Positions 37,530-46,182 are shown, numbered from the stretch's first letter. The stretch is 64,000 nt of DNA from Miltoncostaea sp050250915 (GCA_050250915.1 JBFWNT010000017.1:7757-71756), one strand, 5' to 3'. Numbers and translations are program-made. Notes: generated from the sequence alone by a model not told the origin.

Positions 37530-38951
37530 CTACCGCGCCGGCGCCAGGCTGACCGCGTCGATCTGGAAGCTGCTGCCCGACCGCGCGCGGTCCTGGACCA
37601 CGGAGATCTCGATCCGGTCGCCCGCGTGGCGGGCCGTCAGCGATGCGCTGACCGGGATGAACGACAGCCCCAGCTTGACGGTCCGGCCGCGGACCTCCTG
37701 GACCAGCGCGCCCGACGGGCTGCGCTCACGCAGGTAGACCGTGACCGGCTTGCCGATGCTGTTGCGCGATCCGGCGCCCACCCAGCCGCGGGCGGAGTAG
37801 CGCGCGCCGGCGGTGGTGGTGAAGCGCCTCGGGGCGGAGCGGGTCACGGCGTACGTCGCCGCGCTCCCCTCGAACGTGATCTGGGCGATGTGCCGCCCGT
37901 GCGGGGCGCCGGTGGCGGTGCGGCGGCGCAGCTCTCCCCGCACGGCCGACCACGGCACCAGGGCGCGCCGCTCGAACGACGGGTTCGTGAGCAGGTTGCC
38001 GCGCAGCAGCGCCACGAGCTTTCGGCGCTTCGCGGGCCCCGCCGCGACGCCGCCCGGGGCGGTCGCCGGAAGGCTGGCCACGCCTGGGAGCATGCTGAAG
38101 GGCAGCAGCGGGTCGGCGGGGCCGCCGTAGCTGGACTGGGCGGTGACGTGTGTGACGCCCGGGATCTGGGCCCAGGCGTGCGCGTCGGCCGTCGACGTCG
38201 CGATCACGATGTGGCGCACGGGGGTGGCCCAGTCCGTGCGGTTGAGCATCCCGGCCCAGTTGGGGGCCGACGAGACGGGGTGGTGCTCGATGGTGATCCC
38301 GTTGAGGTCGGAGTTGCCCTGCGTCCACACGTTGTTCGCGATCAGGATCGCGCGGGGCCCCAGCGCCGCCCGCAGGCGGCGCACGAAGTCGCGGTTGCCG
38401 GCCGCCCAGGCGGCCTTCTCGTCGGCGCTCATCTACCCCCACGCATCGCTCCACAGGCGCTCGCCGACCACGTCGAGGAACAGGCCCTTGGCGTGCGTGG
38501 TGGGGAACCAGCGGCTGATGTGGTCGACCGCGTGCAGGATCCACGGGGAGCCGGGGCGCATGTCGGCCAGCGGGGTGCCCGGCCAGTTCGAGCGAGCCGG
38601 CTTCCAGAGGTAGGCCGGGTCGTTGTGCGCGCCGCCGTAGAGGGCCGCCTGGTCGCCGGTGGCGCTCGAGTTGGTCCAGAAGCCGTCGATGACGTTCACG
38701 TACTGGTAGACCTCCCCGCCCCCCGCCTGGATCTGGTCGACCAGCGCCGGGTTGAAGAAGTTCCGCCCCACGACCACCGCCCCCGTCGGCCGCGCGTAGG
38801 CCTGGAGGTTGGTGGAGTTGGAGTAGTTGAACGTCACCGGGTTCGCCGCGGGCAGCGCCGGTTCGGGGAGCGCGAGGGCCGCGAGGGCGAGGCCGGCCAA
38901 CGGGACGGCGCACTTGACGGCACGCGCGACGGAGCGGGCACGGTCGGGCAT
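37530..38951 (-). pseudogene. Exported glycoside-hydrolase-like protein interrupted by an in-frame amber codon
   Basis: A single reading frame runs from ATG 38951 to the stop at 37530, except for one TAG at 38435-38433. The upstream part (172 codons) has a signal peptide (about 1-33) and a TIM-barrel-like segment (GLFLDVVGERLWSDAWG). The downstream part (300 codons) opens directly after the TAG with ATG and continues the barrel (AILIANNVWTQGN), then a carbohydrate-binding-module-like beta domain (LLTNPSFERRALVPW onward). The fold resembles hypothetical glycosyl hydrolases of the GHL15 kind, an uncertain match. No frameshift is needed, so a nonsense mutation, amber readthrough, or restart at the adjacent ATG are the alternatives. 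Confidence 0.7.
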
Positions 38952-39246
38952 GGGGAGATGAGTCCTTTCCCGCCACCCGGGCACGGGCGGCCAATGGTTC
39001 GTGGGCACACCGGGGAACCGCCCGGTTCCGCTGCTGCGGATGACGGCGTGCGACGCGGGACGCCGTCCGCCGTGGTCACCCACACCAGCGCGGAATCACG
39101 GTGGAGACGGCCTGAGGAAAGACCTCTGGCACGGGCCGGCCCAACCGATCGGACAGAAGTCCTACCAGGGTGTTCCTGGGGGACTACCCGCCAATTCACA
39201 TGCTTCTGACATGTGTTCCCGCTCACACGGGCGGGTGCCTGACGGA

Positions 39247-39319
39247 TGCCCCCAACGGGATTCGAACCCGTGCCGCCGCCTTGAAAGGGCGGTGTCCTGG
39301 GCCGCTAGACGATGGGGGC
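39247..39319 (-). tRNA. tRNA-Glu (TTC)
   Basis: The acceptor stem GCCCCCA pairs perfectly with TGGGGGC. The anticodon stem CCGCC/GGCGG encloses CTTTCAA (anticodon TTC at 39283-39285) and the T arm has GGTTCGAATCC. Discriminator A; CCA not encoded. Its 5' end lies 18 bases downstream of the terminator of the small transcription unit at 39337-39500, so readthrough of that terminator would enter this gene. Confidence 0.97.
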
Positions 39320-39336
39320 GGGGCCGGACAGAAAGC

Positions 39337-39369
39337 GGGCCCGGGACGGCGGTGAGCCGTCCCGGGCCC
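39337..39369 (-). terminator. Strong intrinsic terminator of the small RNA
   Basis: GGGCCCGGGACGGC (39337-39350) and GCCGTCCCGGGCCC (39356-39369) are perfect 14-base complements with a 5-base loop. On the minus strand the stem is followed by GCTTTCTGT, a partial T-run. It lies 18 bases before tRNA-Glu. Confidence 0.85.
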
Positions 39370-39443
39370 CGGTGGCAGAAGAGGTTTGGCCGAGGGGCGT
39401 CAAAGACTCCCCCTCGCTGCAGCTGCGCGTCGGGGGGACGCCC

Positions 39444-39476
39444 CTAGCTACTGCCACCTCCACAGTCACTATGCAA
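39444..39476 (-). CDS. Tiny ORF, peptide MHSDCGGGSS
   Basis: Eleven codons (TTG start, TAG stop) placed 8 bases after GGAGG, ideal spacing, with a Shine-Dalgarno that can pair with nearly the whole 16S 3' end (one G-U). The peptide has one Cys and a GGGSS tail. Its Gly-Gly-Ser codons form the left arm of the large hairpin. A leader peptide for attenuation or a free micro-peptide are both possible. An overlapping GTG frame (39465 on) is longer but has poor spacing and runs through the terminator, so I prefer this one. Confidence 0.5.
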   Translation of the reverse strand: MHSDCGGGSS

Positions 39477-39505
39477 TAGGACCACCTCCTTTCCGTGGTG
39501 GACCC

Positions 39506-39535
39506 ACTGTAGCCAAGCCCGCGGTCGTCGGCCAA
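39506..39535 (-). promoter_or_regulatory. Sigma-70-type promoter of the small RNA
   Basis: On the minus strand TTGGCC (39535-39530) and TACAGT (39511-39506) are separated by 18 bases, placing the transcription start near 39499, just before the CCACCAC that pairs with the ribosome-site hairpin. Agreement with -35/-10 consensus is moderate. Confidence 0.5.
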
Positions 39536-39611
39536 GCGGGTGCGGATCCGGGGCGCGCGGCGTGTCGTCGCTGACACCATGACCGCCGGATCCCGAGGAG
39601 GAGGGACGGTC

Positions 39612-39896
39612 GTGCCGAAGGCCATCTGGAACGGCGAGGTGATCGCCGAGAGCGACGACACCGTGGTCGTGGAGGGGAACCACTACTTCCCCGCGGAGTC
39701 GGTCCGCGTCGACGTCATCGTGGTGAGCGGGGAGCGGACGTTCTGCCCCTGGAAGGGCCATGCCAGCTACTACGACCTGGTGGTGGGCGGGGAGCGGAAC
39801 GCGGGGGCCGTCTGGTACTACCCCGACCCCCTGCCCGAGGCGGCGATGGTGGCCGACCGCGTCGCCTTCTGGCGCGGGGTGACCGTCGAGCCCTAG
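39612..39896 (+). CDS. DUF427-family protein
   Basis: 94 residues. The family pattern is clear: KAIWNGEVIAESDDTVVVEGNHYFP (landmarks WNGEVIAES and GNHYFP, about 5-26) and TFCPWKGHASYYDLVV (about 49-64), then AVWYYPDPLPEA. DUF427 proteins are small single-domain proteins of unknown biochemical role. Start GTG at 39612 has GGAGG 8 bases upstream; an ATG at 39579 would add an unlikely Gly-rich leader. Confidence 0.88.
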   Translation: MPKAIWNGEVIAESDDTVVVEGNHYFPAESVRVDVIVVSGERTFCPWKGHASYYDLVVGGERNAGAVWYYPDPLPEAAMVADRVAFWRGVTVEP

Positions 39897-39926
39897 ACGG
39901 GGACGGCCGGGGGTAGGTTTCGGGCC

Positions 39927-41300
39927 GTGGCCGACGTCGACCTGATCGTCATCGGCGCCGGGATGGCCGGCATCAACGCCGCCGCCCGGGCCGTCGAGGC
40001 CGGCGCCAGCGTCGCCGTCGTCGAGCGCGACCGGGTGGGCGGCACGTGCCCCATCCGGGGGTGCATCCCCAGCAAGGCGCTCATCCGCAGCGCCGAGATC
40101 GCCCACGAGGCCCGCCACGCCGCCGACTACGGCATCCACGTCGACGGTGTGCGGGTGGACATGGGCGCCGTGATCGACCGCGTCCAGGGCATCGTCGAGC
40201 GGGGCGCCAACGGCGCCCGCGCCTACCTCGAGTCGCTCCCCGGCCTGCGGCTCGTGGCGGGTGAGGCGGCGTTCGAGGAGCCCGGCGTCGTCGCGGTCGC
40301 CGGCGAGCGGATCCGGGCCCCGCGCGTGATCGTGGCCACCGGCAACACTCCGAAGCCGCCGCCCATCCCCGGCCTGGACGCCACCCCGTACCTCACGAGC
40401 AGCGACGTGCTGGTGCGGCGCGAGCTGCCGGAGCGGCTCGTGGTGATCGGCGCCGGGCCCATCGGGCTGGAGCTCGGGCAGGCGCTCTGCCGCCTGGGAT
40501 CCCGGGTCACGATGGTCGAGGTCGCGCCGCGCCTGCTCATGGCCGCCGACCCCGAGATGGGCGACGAGCTCGCGACCCTGCTGCGCGGGGAGGGTGTCGA
40601 GCTGCTGCTGGGGGCGACCGTCGAGCGCACCGCGCCCCGCGGCGCGGGCGTCCGCGTGACCGTCACCGCCGGCGGCGCCACCCGCGACCTCGACGCCGAC
40701 GCGCTGCTGGTGGTCGCCGGCTGGTCGTCCGACGTCGCCGCCCTCCGCCTGGACCGCGCCGGCGTCGACGGCGGGCCCGAGGGGCTGCCCGTCGACGCGC
40801 GCCTGCAGACCAGCCAGGGCGGCCACTACGCCGCCGGCGACGTCCTCGGCCCGCCCTTCGGGGCCTACACCCACACCGCCCGCGCCCTCGGCCGGGGCGC
40901 CGCGTCCAACGCGCTGGACCACGACCCGCACGACGTGAGCCCCGACCACGGCCCCGCCGCGATCTTCACCGACCCCGAGTTCGTCTCGGTCGGGCTCACC
41001 GAGGCGGCGGCGCGGGGGAAGGGGCTGGACGTCGGCGTGGCCACGTCGGGGTTCTCCGGCGGCAAGGCCCGGGCGTGGGGGCAGGAGCGCGGCCTGGTGA
41101 AAGCCGTCGTCGACCGGGCCACCCACCGGATCCTGGGAGCCCAGGTGCTCGCGTACCACGCCGCCGACCTGATCCACCCCGTCGTCGTGGCCATCCAGGC
41201 CGGCTCGGCCGAGCCGCTGACCAACGCCTTCCACATCCACCCCACCCTCGGGGAGCCGGTGCAGGGCGCCGTGCGGAGCGCCCTGGCCGACCGGGGTTAG
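39927..41300 (+). CDS. Pyridine nucleotide-disulfide oxidoreductase, dihydrolipoamide/mercuric-reductase type
   Basis: 457 residues, one FAD and one NAD(P)H fold. FAD site LIVIGAGMAGINAAARA (about 6-22), redox-active disulfide GGTCPIRGCIPSK (about 39-51, C-x4-C), NAD site LVVIGAGPIGLELGQAL (about 171-187) and the dimer-interface base HIHPTLGE (about 433-440), where His and Glu act as proton relay. The shape matches dihydrolipoamide dehydrogenase-like enzymes, but no acyl-transferase genes are nearby and no mercury-specific N-terminal domain is present, so the substrate is open. GTG start. Confidence 0.92.
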   Translation: MADVDLIVIGAGMAGINAAARAVEAGASVAVVERDRVGGTCPIRGCIPSKALIRSAEIAHEARHAADYGIHVDGVRVDMGAVIDRVQGIVERGANGARAYLESLPGLRLVAGEAAFEEPGVVAVAGERIRAPRVIVATGNTPKPPPIPGLDATPYLTSSDVLVRRELPERLVVIGAGPIGLELGQALCRLGSRVTMVEVAPRLLMAADPEMGDELATLLRGEGVELLLGATVERTAPRGAGVRVTVTAGGATRDLDADALLVVAGWSSDVAALRLDRAGVDGGPEGLPVDARLQTSQGGHYAAGDVLGPPFGAYTHTARALGRGAASNALDHDPHDVSPDHGPAAIFTDPEFVSVGLTEAAARGKGLDVGVATSGFSGGKARAWGQERGLVKAVVDRATHRILGAQVLAYHAADLIHPVVVAIQAGSAEPLTNAFHIHPTLGEPVQGAVRSALADRG

Positions 41301-41971
41301 AGCCCCGCGACGATCTCGGCGAGCAGGGCGGCGAGCGCGTCCGGCCGCTCCTGCATGGGGAAGTGCCCGCCGGGCAGCTCGGCGTAGCGGGCGCCCAGGA
41401 GCTCCGCCGCCCAGCGCTGGGAGGCCGGCGGGAACCACTCGTCCCCCCGCGCGGCGATGAGCGCGGACGGTACGGCCGGCCACGCGGCGAGCGGGAACGG
41501 CCGTCGCCGCAGGTCGGCCTGCGGCCGCAGCCGCGCCGCGAGCGCCCGGGCGGTGGCCTCCGGCAGCGGCCGGTACATCCTGCGCACGGCGTCGTCGGGA
41601 TCCCACGTCCCGCGGCCCAGGTCGTCGTTCGGCGGCATCGGCGCGTCGGGCGTGAAGCGCGGCGGCGCGCCCTCCGGGAACGGCACGCCGCCGAAGCGCG
41701 GGCACAGGTACACCACGCCTCGCGCCGCGCCCTGCGCCGCCACAAGCGCCGCGGTGTCCGAGCCGAGGGAGTGACCCACCACGATCGCGTCGGGCTCGCC
41801 GCCGATCGCGTCCGCGACCCGGGCCGCATACTCCTCGAACCCGGCCTCCGGGTCGTCGGACGGCAGGTCGGGGGCCGCCGTGCGATGGCCCGCCTCGCGG
41901 AGGAGGGGGACGACCGGGTCCCAGCACGACCCGTCGTGCCACGCGCCGTGCACCAGCACCAGCAGGCTCAC
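41297..41971 (-). CDS. Alpha/beta hydrolase
   Basis: 224 residues. The oxyanion-hole strand LLVLVHGAWHDGSCWDPV (about 3-20) is followed by the nucleophile elbow VVGHSLGSDTAAL (Ser about 76), the Asp/Glu-region SALIAARGDEWFPP (about 173-186) and the catalytic His PGGHFPMQERP (about 203-213). The arrangement resembles salicylate/methyl-ester-type hydrolases of the AB_hydrolase_6 group; substrate unknown. GTG overlaps the SDR stop (GTGA), so the pair is coupled; its stop overlaps the reductase gene on the other strand by 4 bases. Confidence 0.88.
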   Translation of the reverse strand: MSLLVLVHGAWHDGSCWDPVVPLLREAGHRTAAPDLPSDDPEAGFEEYAARVADAIGGEPDAIVVGHSLGSDTAALVAAQGAARGVVYLCPRFGGVPFPEGAPPRFTPDAPMPPNDDLGRGTWDPDDAVRRMYRPLPEATARALAARLRPQADLRRRPFPLAAWPAVPSALIAARGDEWFPPASQRWAAELLGARYAELPGGHFPMQERPDALAALLAEIVAGL

Positions 41972-42759
41972 CCCGGCGCGTCCCGCCGGTCGCGCGCCCG
42001 CCGCCGCGCGACCCCCGCCACGTACCTGCGCCGCAGCGGCGCCGGCAGCCACCGCCCGATCGTCTTCATCGCGAGCGACATCCGCCGCGGGAACGCGATC
42101 TCCGGGTCGCCCGCCTCCAGGCCGTCGGCGATGATCCGGGCCGCCTCCGGCGCCTCGATCACGAACGGCATCTCGAAGTCGTTCTGCTCCGTCAGGTCCG
42201 TCCGGACGAAGCCGGGGGCCACGACCGTGACCCCCACGCCGGAGCCCTCGCCCGCCAGGTCGGCGCGCAGGCTGTCGCACATCGAGATCAGGAACGCCTT
42301 ACTGGCGCCGTAGGCCGACGCCATCGGCAGCGACGCGAACCCGGTCACGCTCGCCACCACCGCGATGCGCCCGGCGTCCCGGCGGCGCATGTCCGGCAGG
42401 GCGGCGGCGATGCAGTTCACGGTCCCCATGATGTTGACCTCGACGTGCGGGCGGAACAGCTCGGGGGAGAAGTCCTCGGGCAGCACCGGCCGGTACGTCC
42501 CCGCGTTGAGCAGCGCGATGTCGATGCGGCCGTGCTCGGCCACGATCTCGCCCGCGATGCGCCGCATCTCGGCGGCGTCGGTGATGTCGCCGGGCTTCGC
42601 GCCGATGCCCGCGGCGCGCGCCGCCAGCTCGGCCAGCGCCTCCCGCCGCCGGGCCGTCGCCACCACGATGGCGCCGCGGCGGGCCAGCTCCTCCGCCACG
42701 GCCGCGCCGATGCCGGCCGAGGCCCCCGTGATCCAGACCACCTGACCGGCCAGCGCCAT
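41968..42759 (-). CDS. Short-chain dehydrogenase/reductase
   Basis: 263 residues of a classical SDR. Nucleotide site WITGASAGIGAAVAEEL (about 9-25), then GDITDAAEMRRIAG, LLNAGTY (about 83-89), the catalytic Ser in ASVTGF and YGASKAF with Tyr-x3-Lys (about 147-153), and PGFVRTDL after it. Arg residues after the second strand (ARRREAL) suggest NADP preference. It has a basic C-terminal tail of about 35 residues. ATG at 42759 with GGAGGAGG upstream. First gene of the pair with the alpha/beta hydrolase. Confidence 0.92.
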   Translation of the reverse strand: MALAGQVVWITGASAGIGAAVAEELARRGAIVVATARRREALAELAARAAGIGAKPGDITDAAEMRRIAGEIVAEHGRIDIALLNAGTYRPVLPEDFSPELFRPHVEVNIMGTVNCIAAALPDMRRRDAGRIAVVASVTGFASLPMASAYGASKAFLISMCDSLRADLAGEGSGVGVTVVAPGFVRTDLTEQNDFEMPFVIEAPEAARIIADGLEAGDPEIAFPRRMSLAMKTIGRWLPAPLRRRYVAGVARRRARDRRDAPG

Positions 42760-42834
42760 CCGTCCTCCTCCGACACGGTCAGTGTGCCCCATCGGCCGGC
42801 ACCGTACCCGGGGATCGGCGGGTGGCCGCCGGCG

Positions 42835-44904
42835 TCAGAAGCTGAGGCGGGGCGCCGGCTGCTCGGGCAGCCGGTCGTTGAACGGGCGCGTCAGCACCAG
42901 CTGGTAGTCGTGGATCGCGCGGGTCCGGAACGCCGCCTCGCAGAACGCGAGGTAGAAGATCCACGCCCGCACGAAGCGCTCGTCGTAGCCCAGCGCGCGC
43001 ACCGCGTCGCGGTTGGCGGTGAAGCGCTCGCGCCACTCGCGCAGCGTCTGCGCGTAGTGGAAGCCGATGTTCTCGGCGCCGTGGAGGATCAGCTCCGACG
43101 AGCGCGTCATGGCGCGCACGACCGCCTCCAGCGACGGGATCACGGCGCCGGGGAAGATGTACTCGCGGATCCAGTCGTTGCCGCGGCGGTAGCGCTCGTA
43201 CCGCTGGTCGGGCACCGCGATCGTCTGGATGCAGGCCACGCCGCCCGGCGCCAGCAGCCGGTCGACGGCGCCGAAGTACACCGGGAGCTCCTCGTGCCCG
43301 ATCGCCTCGAGCATCTCGATCGATGCGACGTGGCTGAAGCGGCCCTGCGTGGTGCGGTAGTCCTCCAGCCCGATCTCGATGCGGTCGGCCAGCCCCGCCG
43401 CCGCGGCGCGCTCGCGCGCCAGCGCCGCCTGCTCCTGCGACAGGGTCAGCCCGGTCACCCGCGCCCCGAACTCACCGGCGGCGTGGAGGGCGAACCCGCC
43501 CCAGCCGCACCCGATCTCCAGCACGTGGCTGTCCGGGCCCAGGCCGAGCTTCTCGCAGATGCGCCGGTACTTGGCCTGCTGCGCCTCCTCGAGCGTCATC
43601 TCCGGCCGCTCGAACACCGCGCACGAGTAGGTCCACGTGGGGTCCAGGAACAGGGCGTAGAGGTCGTTGCCGAGGTCGTAGTGGTAGGCGATGTCGCGCT
43701 TCGACGGGAGCAGGCCGTGGCGGGCGGGGAGCCGCGGGCGGCGGCGGTGGAACCCGGTGAGCGCACGCCCGGGCAGGCTGTGGCGCGCCTGCTCGGCGGT
43801 CAGGGCCAGCACCTCCAGGAGCCCCACCAGGTCGTCGCTCTCCCAGTCGCCGGCCACGTACGACTCGCCCACGGCCAGCCGCCCGCGCGTGGCCAGGCGG
43901 CGCCACAGGTTGCGGGAGGCGACGGTCAGCTCCACGTCCGGACCCGTCGCCGGGTCGCCGCCGCGGCGCACCGACCCGTCCGGCAGGCGCACCGAGACCC
44001 GCCCCCGGGCGGGATGCGTGAGCGCCCGCATCGCCAGGCGGCGCGCCACCGGCGCGCCCGGCGAGCGCGTCGCCGGCGGCTGCGGCCGCAGGGCGCGCCG
44101 CGACGGCGCGGCGTCCACCGGGGCGGGCGCCGCGGTGCGCGACCCCTCCCCGGGGGCGAACCGCGGCTTGCGGTGGAACGGCACCCTCTTCATCGCGAGC
44201 TTCACCGCCTGCCAGTGGATGAGACCGGTCACCTGCTGGGACATGAACGGGTAGCGCGTCAGCGCCCGGGCCAGCGCCGCGTCGGTCAGGGGGCGCCGCC
44301 GGCCGGTCAGCTCCGCCCAGAACGGGCGCTCCCCTCCCTCGATGATCCCCACCCCGGCGTGGACCCGCTCGCCCGGCTCGGTGAACGAGAACCGGTACGT
44401 CTGATCCATCCCGAAGAACGGCGACACGTGCAGGAGCTTGCGGTGCTCGTACACCTGCCGCGAGCCGTCGCGCACGCGGTTCTCGGCGGTGAGCAGGTAC
44501 GGGTGGCGCTCCCCGAAGGTGTTGCCCACCTCGGCCACGATCGCCGCCAGCGACCCGTCGGCGGCGTAGCAGTAGAAGTAGCTGACCGGGTTGAACACGT
44601 ACCCCAGCAGCCGCAGGTTGGTGAGCAGCGCGATGCGCCCGCCGGCCAGGTCGATGCCGTTGGCCGCCAGGTGCGCGAGGACGTTCTCCTTCACCGGCCG
44701 GTCCGCGGGGCCGAGGTGGTCGGCGTCGCGGAACGTCAGCACGTTCGGGCGGTTGTAGGCGAACAGGCGCAGGCGCCGGTCGAGCTCCGGCAGCTCGTCC
44801 AGGTCGAGGAGGTAGAAGCAGACGGGGTAGCGGAACACGTTCCGCGCCGGCGCGGTGCGGGCGTGCAGCAGCGTCCCCTCGTAGAGCGCCGAGCGGGGCG
44901 TCAC
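42835..44904 (-). CDS. DUF1365 domain fused to a cyclopropane-fatty-acid-synthase-type methyltransferase
   Basis: One 689-residue frame joins two proteins that are normally separate. Residues 5-247 are DUF1365 (ALYEGTLLHARTAPARNVFRYP; NLRLLGYVFNPVSYFYCY; EVGNTFGERHPYLL; KLLHVSPFFGMDQTYRF, all landmarks). An Ala/Pro/Arg-rich linker spans about 248-285. Residues about 300-689 are a Cfa/mycolic-acid methyltransferase-type domain (YHYDLGNDLYALFLDPTWTYSC, SAM site VLEIGCGWGGFALHA at about 461-475, and SIEMLEAIGHE). It would add a methyl group from SAM across an acyl-chain double bond on membrane lipid. GTG overlaps the oxidoreductase stop, so the two are translationally coupled. Confidence 0.9.
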   Translation of the reverse strand: MTPRSALYEGTLLHARTAPARNVFRYPVCFYLLDLDELPELDRRLRLFAYNRPNVLTFRDADHLGPADRPVKENVLAHLAANGIDLAGGRIALLTNLRLLGYVFNPVSYFYCYAADGSLAAIVAEVGNTFGERHPYLLTAENRVRDGSRQVYEHRKLLHVSPFFGMDQTYRFSFTEPGERVHAGVGIIEGGERPFWAELTGRRRPLTDAALARALTRYPFMSQQVTGLIHWQAVKLAMKRVPFHRKPRFAPGEGSRTAAPAPVDAAPSRRALRPQPPATRSPGAPVARRLAMRALTHPARGRVSVRLPDGSVRRGGDPATGPDVELTVASRNLWRRLATRGRLAVGESYVAGDWESDDLVGLLEVLALTAEQARHSLPGRALTGFHRRRPRLPARHGLLPSKRDIAYHYDLGNDLYALFLDPTWTYSCAVFERPEMTLEEAQQAKYRRICEKLGLGPDSHVLEIGCGWGGFALHAAGEFGARVTGLTLSQEQAALARERAAAAGLADRIEIGLEDYRTTQGRFSHVASIEMLEAIGHEELPVYFGAVDRLLAPGGVACIQTIAVPDQRYERYRRGNDWIREYIFPGAVIPSLEAVVRAMTRSSELILHGAENIGFHYAQTLREWRERFTANRDAVRALGYDERFVRAWIFYLAFCEAAFRTRAIHDYQLVLTRPFNDRLPEQPAPRLSF

Positions 44905-46142
44905 CACGGCGCCCCCAGCGCGGCGGCGGCCCCGAGCCCCGACCGCAGGCCGTCCTCGTGGAAGCCGAACCCGTGGTACGCCCCCGCGAACCAGGTGCGG
45001 CGCCGCCCGTCCAGCAGCGGCAGGCGCGCCTGCGCGTCGAGGGACGCGAACGTGTAGCGCGGGTGGGCGTACTCGAACCGCCGCAGCACCCGCTCCGGCG
45101 CGATCCGCGCGTCCTGGTTGAGCGTCACGCAGTAGTGCTCCGGCTCGTCGAGCCGCTGAAGCTTGTTGAGGTAGTAGGTCACCGTCGGCTCCGCGGACGG
45201 AGCCTGACAGTCGTCGACCCGGTAGTTCCAGGAGGCCCGCGCGGCGGGCGCGCGCGGCAGCAGGCGCGCGTCGGTGTGCAGCACCGTGCTGTTGCGCGTG
45301 GTGCGGAACGCGCCCAGGACGCCCCGCTCCAGGTCGTCGGCGTCGCCGAGCATCGCCAGCGCCTGGGGGGCGTGGGTCGCCACCACGGCGGCGTCGAACC
45401 GGTGGACGGCGTCGTCGTGCGTGCGGACGGACACCCCGTCGGCGTCCCGGAGGACGGCGCGGACGCCGGCGCCCAGGTGCAGCCGGTCGCCGAGCGGCGC
45501 GGTGATGCGCTCCACGTAGCGGCGGCTGCCGCCCGTGACGGTGCGCCAGCGGTGCCGGCGGAACCCCAGCAGGCCGTGGTTGTCGAAGAAGCGGACGGCA
45601 TAGGCGGCGGGGAAGCCGAGCGTCTCGCCGGGCGACGTCGACCACAGGGCCGCGGCGAACGGCACCACGAAGTGGTCGCGGAAGAATCGCGAGTAGCCCT
45701 CGATGCGCACGTAATCCCCGAGCGTGCTGCGCGCGTGGCGCTCCTCCAGCGCGCGCCGGGCCGTCGTCAGGAAGCGGACGATCTCGGCCAGCAGGCGGGC
45801 CATGACCGGCCGGACCACCGTCCGCGGCTGGGTCCAGAGCCGCACCGCCGAGTACTCCAGGCGGCAGCGGGCGCAGCTGACGCCGAAGGACATCTCGGAA
45901 TCCTGCGTCGCCACCTGCAGATCCCCGAACAACCGGGTCAGAAGTGGGTAGTTGTGCCGGTTGTGGACCAGGAACCCCGTGTCCAGCGCCACCAGGCCGC
46001 CGTCGCCGCGATCGACGTCGACGGTGTTGGCGTGACCGCCCGCGCGCGCGTCGCGCTCGAACACCTCCACGTGGTGGACGCGCCCCAGCGCGTGCGCCGC
46101 GCCGAGGCCCGCGATGCCCGCGCCGATGACCGCGACCCTCAC
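44901..46142 (-). CDS. FAD-dependent amine-oxidase-like protein (COG2907 type)
   Basis: 413 residues. FAD site VAVIGAGIAGLGAAHAL (about 3-19) followed by EVFERDARAGGHANTVD, the pattern of NAD(P)-binding_8 flavoproteins, then DTGFLVHNRHNYPLLTRLF and ATHAPQALAML in the substrate domain, and the closing FAD segment LLDGRRRTWFAGAYHGFGFHEDGL (landmark FAGAYHGFGFHEDGL, about 386-400). Members are found with DUF1365 and cyclopropane synthase genes and are thought to act on unsaturated lipid chains; the reaction is not established here. GTG at 46142 overlaps the tandem-dyad promoter region by a short gap. Confidence 0.88.
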   Translation of the reverse strand: MRVAVIGAGIAGLGAAHALGRVHHVEVFERDARAGGHANTVDVDRGDGGLVALDTGFLVHNRHNYPLLTRLFGDLQVATQDSEMSFGVSCARCRLEYSAVRLWTQPRTVVRPVMARLLAEIVRFLTTARRALEERHARSTLGDYVRIEGYSRFFRDHFVVPFAAALWSTSPGETLGFPAAYAVRFFDNHGLLGFRRHRWRTVTGGSRRYVERITAPLGDRLHLGAGVRAVLRDADGVSVRTHDDAVHRFDAAVVATHAPQALAMLGDADDLERGVLGAFRTTRNSTVLHTDARLLPRAPAARASWNYRVDDCQAPSAEPTVTYYLNKLQRLDEPEHYCVTLNQDARIAPERVLRRFEYAHPRYTFASLDAQARLPLLDGRRRTWFAGAYHGFGFHEDGLRSGLGAAAALGAPW

Positions 46143-46182
46143 GGCCGCCCCATGTCCGGATCCCCTGGTCGTCGCGCCACGT

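Larger units (their letters stand above)
39337..39500 (-). ncRNA. Candidate structured small RNA with a 10-codon ORF
   Basis: Reading the minus strand: an extended Shine-Dalgarno GAAAGGAGGTGGTCC (39495-39481) lies in the loop of a short ACCAC/GTGGT hairpin. A TTG-started 10-codon ORF (39476-39444) follows, then a nested hairpin whose outer arms are 39451-39458 with 39371-39378, middle arms 39437-39444 with 39394-39401, and inner arms 39432-39436 with 39409-39413. A 14-bp terminator (39337-39369) ends the unit. The outer stem uses bases inside the ORF, so ribosome position would change the fold. No known RNA family is recognised by eye. Confidence 0.6.

Noticed and set aside
37530..38951. Frameshift as the cause of the split glycosidase
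   Set aside because: Both halves are in one frame; only a single TAG interrupts it.
39305..39465. Longer GTG-started peptide through the tRNA-Glu upstream terminator
   Set aside because: Start lies too far from the Shine-Dalgarno and the frame runs through a strong terminator; the TTG 10-codon ORF fits better.
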